NCBI GenBank assembly: GCA_017416055.1
Contig: JAFQDI010000110.1
Location: 1 to 7,303, forward strand
Reading direction: 5' to 3'
Origin: Lachnospiraceae bacterium
GTDB taxonomy: Bacteria; Bacillota_A; Clostridia; Lachnospirales; Lachnospiraceae
Length of the DNA stretch: 7,303 nucleotides
Shown: one piece after another, positions 6,034-7,303 of the stretch
Numbering within the stretch: position 1 is the first letter of the stretch
Layout of the letters: every line of letters starts with the position of its first letter
Translations under genes and position numbers: made by a program
The notes under the pieces: model-generated
What the model was told of the DNA's origin: nothing
The model's database searches: none
Seen by the model: only the letters and a program-made list of their open reading frames with translations

Positions 6034-7269
6034 GTGATAAGGAAGAATAGACTGCGTCGCATTTTCGTCTGGCTGTTTTGGATCACCCTGATCTTTACCA
6101 TTGCATTTAGCCTGACTTATATATGGCTGTCTGTACCGGACCATCTAAATCTGGTGGTCAGCGAAGAAGAAGTGTTTGAATTCGAGCTTCCTCCCGGAGT
6201 GACCTTCGAGAGTGAAAGTGAGGAAGTGGTTCTGGGCAATGGATCCAATATTCCTGAGGGACAGGTACGGATTCAGACGACCAAACCATTGTCTATGTGC
6301 GGAACAACCCAGGGACATTATCAAATCGGCATGAAGCTCTTTGGACTCATTCGCATGAAAGAAATCCAGGTGGATGTGGTTGAAGATTCCTATGCGATTC
6401 CCTGCGGGACACCGGTGGGAATCTATCTCCAGGCGGATGGTGTGATGGTCATTGGGACCGGTGAGATTACCAGTGAAGCCGGAAATGTGGTGGAACCGGC
6501 GTTTGGAATTCTGCGATCCGGTGATTATATTGAGAAAGTCAACGGCGAACCCATGGAAGACAAAGATGCTCTGATTGAGGCGGTCAATGCATGCAATGGA
6601 GATGCCGTACATTTGGAAGTGCGGCGTGACGGGGAACTGATGAAGATCGATTTGGAGCCGGTTTTATCGTCGGACGGAAGCTACAAACTTGGTGCCTGGG
6701 TGCGGGATGATACCCAGGGAATCGGTACGATGACCTATGTAGACATGAATGGATCCTTTGGAGCCCTTGGCCATGGAATCAGCGACAGTGATACCGGACA
6801 ATTGGTACACATTCGAGAGGGTGAGCTCTATGAAACAAAGATTGTCGGGATTGAAAAAGGTGAAGCCGGAACGCCCGGGGTCATGGCTGGTGTCATATAC
6901 TATGGAAAAGGGAGCGAGTTGGGTGATATATCGGCAAATACAGACGAAGGGATTTTCGGTCATGTAAACGAAAAATTCCTGCGGGAGATTGGCGCAGAGC
7001 CAATTCCCATCGGATTCCGGCAGGATGTGAAAAAAGGACATGCTGTGATCCTCAGCAACGTGTCGGGGGAGGTGAGAGAGTATGATGTCGAGATTCAAAG
7101 AGTGGATCAGGCGCCTGTTCAGAAGAACAAAGGTATGACCTTAAAGATCGTGGACGAGGAACTTTTGGAGCTGACCGGAGGAATCGTGCAGGGAATGGGA
7201 GTGATTGATAATAGGGACAACACAAAAAAGCCCGAAAATAAGGGATTTTCGACAGTTACCCTAAATTGA
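6034..7269 (+). CDS. spoIVB: SpoIVB stage IV sporulation serine peptidase (S55), interrupted before its catalytic serine; probable pseudogene
   Basis: SpoIVB is made in the forespore, crosses its membrane and triggers pro-sigma-K processing through the SpoIVFA/SpoIVFB complex. From the GTG at 6034 the frame encodes 411 residues: a basic N-terminus and one membrane segment (about 8-32), an extracytoplasmic linker, a PDZ domain (about 125-207, including AFGILRSGDYIEKVNG) and the S55 peptidase domain (about 215 onward). H247 (ALGHGISD) and D374 (KIVDEEL) correspond to B. subtilis H236 and D363; by the same spacing the catalytic serine (S378) should be residue 389, in the motif GMSGSP. Here the frame reads GIVQGM (384-388 ends at M388) and then G389 and 22 unrelated residues before TGA. 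No other frame restores SGSP. The conserved C-terminus (GAVTHV and on) is absent. The product should be proteolytically inactive. Identification is firm; loss of function is inferred. Confidence 0.9.
   Translation: MIRKNRLRRIFVWLFWITLIFTIAFSLTYIWLSVPDHLNLVVSEEEVFEFELPPGVTFESESEEVVLGNGSNIPEGQVRIQTTKPLSMCGTTQGHYQIGMKLFGLIRMKEIQVDVVEDSYAIPCGTPVGIYLQADGVMVIGTGEITSEAGNVVEPAFGILRSGDYIEKVNGEPMEDKDALIEAVNACNGDAVHLEVRRDGELMKIDLEPVLSSDGSYKLGAWVRDDTQGIGTMTYVDMNGSFGALGHGISDSDTGQLVHIREGELYETKIVGIEKGEAGTPGVMAGVIYYGKGSELGDISANTDEGIFGHVNEKFLREIGAEPIPIGFRQDVKKGHAVILSNVSGEVREYDVEIQRVDQAPVQKNKGMTLKIVDEELLELTGGIVQGMGVIDNRDNTKKPENKGFSTVTLN
7233..7251 (-). repeat. Inverted repeat with T-run on the minus strand, possible terminator
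   Basis: CGAAAAT (7233-7239) and ATTTTCG (7245-7251) are perfect inverted repeats around a 5-base loop. Read on the minus strand the hairpin is followed by GGC and six Ts (7229-7224), so it could end a transcript coming out of the inserted element towards spoIVB. The stem is AT-rich and weak. Confidence 0.35.
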
Positions 7270-7279
7270 CCCCTTACAT

Positions 7280-7298
7280 CGGTGTCTGACCAACACCG
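7280..7298. repeat. Inverted repeat near the window end
   Basis: CGGTGT (7280-7285) and ACACCG (7293-7298) are exact inverted repeats with a 7-base spacer. It lies within the non-SpoIVB sequence and may be part of the end structure of the inserted element. Confidence 0.45.
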
Positions 7299-7303
7299 GC
7301 ACA

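Larger units (their letters stand above)
7198..7303. mobile_element. Left edge of a probable inserted element (IS-like, family uncertain), running off the window
   Basis: Sequence after 7197 no longer encodes SpoIVB. It has no extended coding sequence of its own that I recognise, and it contains clustered short repeats: GATAATAGGGA (7207-7217) and AAAATAAGGGA (7235-7245) as imperfect direct repeats, GTTACCC/TTGACCCC/CTGACC motifs (7255-7290), and two inverted repeats. Clustered terminal repeats of this sort are typical of transposase-binding ends, and the reverse-strand motif GGGTCAATTTAGGGT resembles the multiple terminal repeats of IS21-family elements; that family call is an impression, not an alignment. 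The exact boundary lies between 7196 and 7202. The second end and any transposase are outside the window. Confidence 0.5.

Noticed and set aside
7195..7269. Sequencing frameshift as the cause of the altered SpoIVB C-terminus
   Set aside because: None of the three + strand frames after 7197 yields SGSP or the conserved sequence that follows it, so a one- or two-base error cannot explain the change.
1..7303. CRISPR arrays, tRNA or rRNA genes, riboswitches
   Set aside because: No regularly spaced repeats, cloverleaf-like segments or rRNA sequence were seen; apart from the ends, the gaps between genes are all under 120 bases and explained by ribosome binding sites and the terminator.

Overview
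The window looks like chromosome from a spore-forming member of the Clostridia, most probably Lachnospiraceae (Clostridium cluster XIVa). This rests on protein character, the roughly balanced GC content, strong AGGAGG-type ribosome binding sites, and the gene order ispA-dxs-tlyA-nadK-argR-recN-spoIVB, which is a widespread clostridial arrangement normally followed by spo0A. Every gene is on the + strand.

Layout: 1-123 is the 3' end of a polyprenyl diphosphate synthase (ispA-like). 149-2029 is dxs, the first enzyme of the MEP isoprenoid pathway. 2026-2832 is tlyA, an S4-domain rRNA 2'-O-methyltransferase coupled to dxs by an ATGA overlap. 2851-3699 is nadK (NAD kinase). 3767-4216 is argR (arginine repressor). 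4247-5914 is recN (SMC-like DNA repair ATPase). A rho-independent terminator (about 5953-5990) closes this tightly packed run. 6034-7269 is spoIVB, the forespore PDZ/serine peptidase that signals for sigma-K activation, with its own strong ribosome binding site and a possible sigma-G-type -10 element next to the terminator. The first six genes are housekeeping functions packed with short gaps or overlaps and are probably co-transcribed, although a separate promoter for argR cannot be excluded. spoIVB is set apart as a sporulation gene.

The notable observation is at the right edge. The spoIVB frame follows the family until the methionine of the GMSGSP catalytic motif (M388, 7195-7197), then changes abruptly to unrelated sequence and stops 23 codons later. 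The catalytic His (H247) and Asp (D374) are present at the B. subtilis spacing, but the catalytic Ser expected at residue 389 is missing. The last ~106 bases (7198-7303) are AT-rich and then repeat-rich, with inverted repeats. They resemble the end of a mobile element, possibly IS21-like. The gene is therefore probably split by an insertion whose body lies beyond the window. Whether this is a plain insertion sequence, a site-specific integrated element, a developmentally excised skin-like element or an assembly junction cannot be settled from this window. Apart from this junction, the region is ordinary and well conserved.
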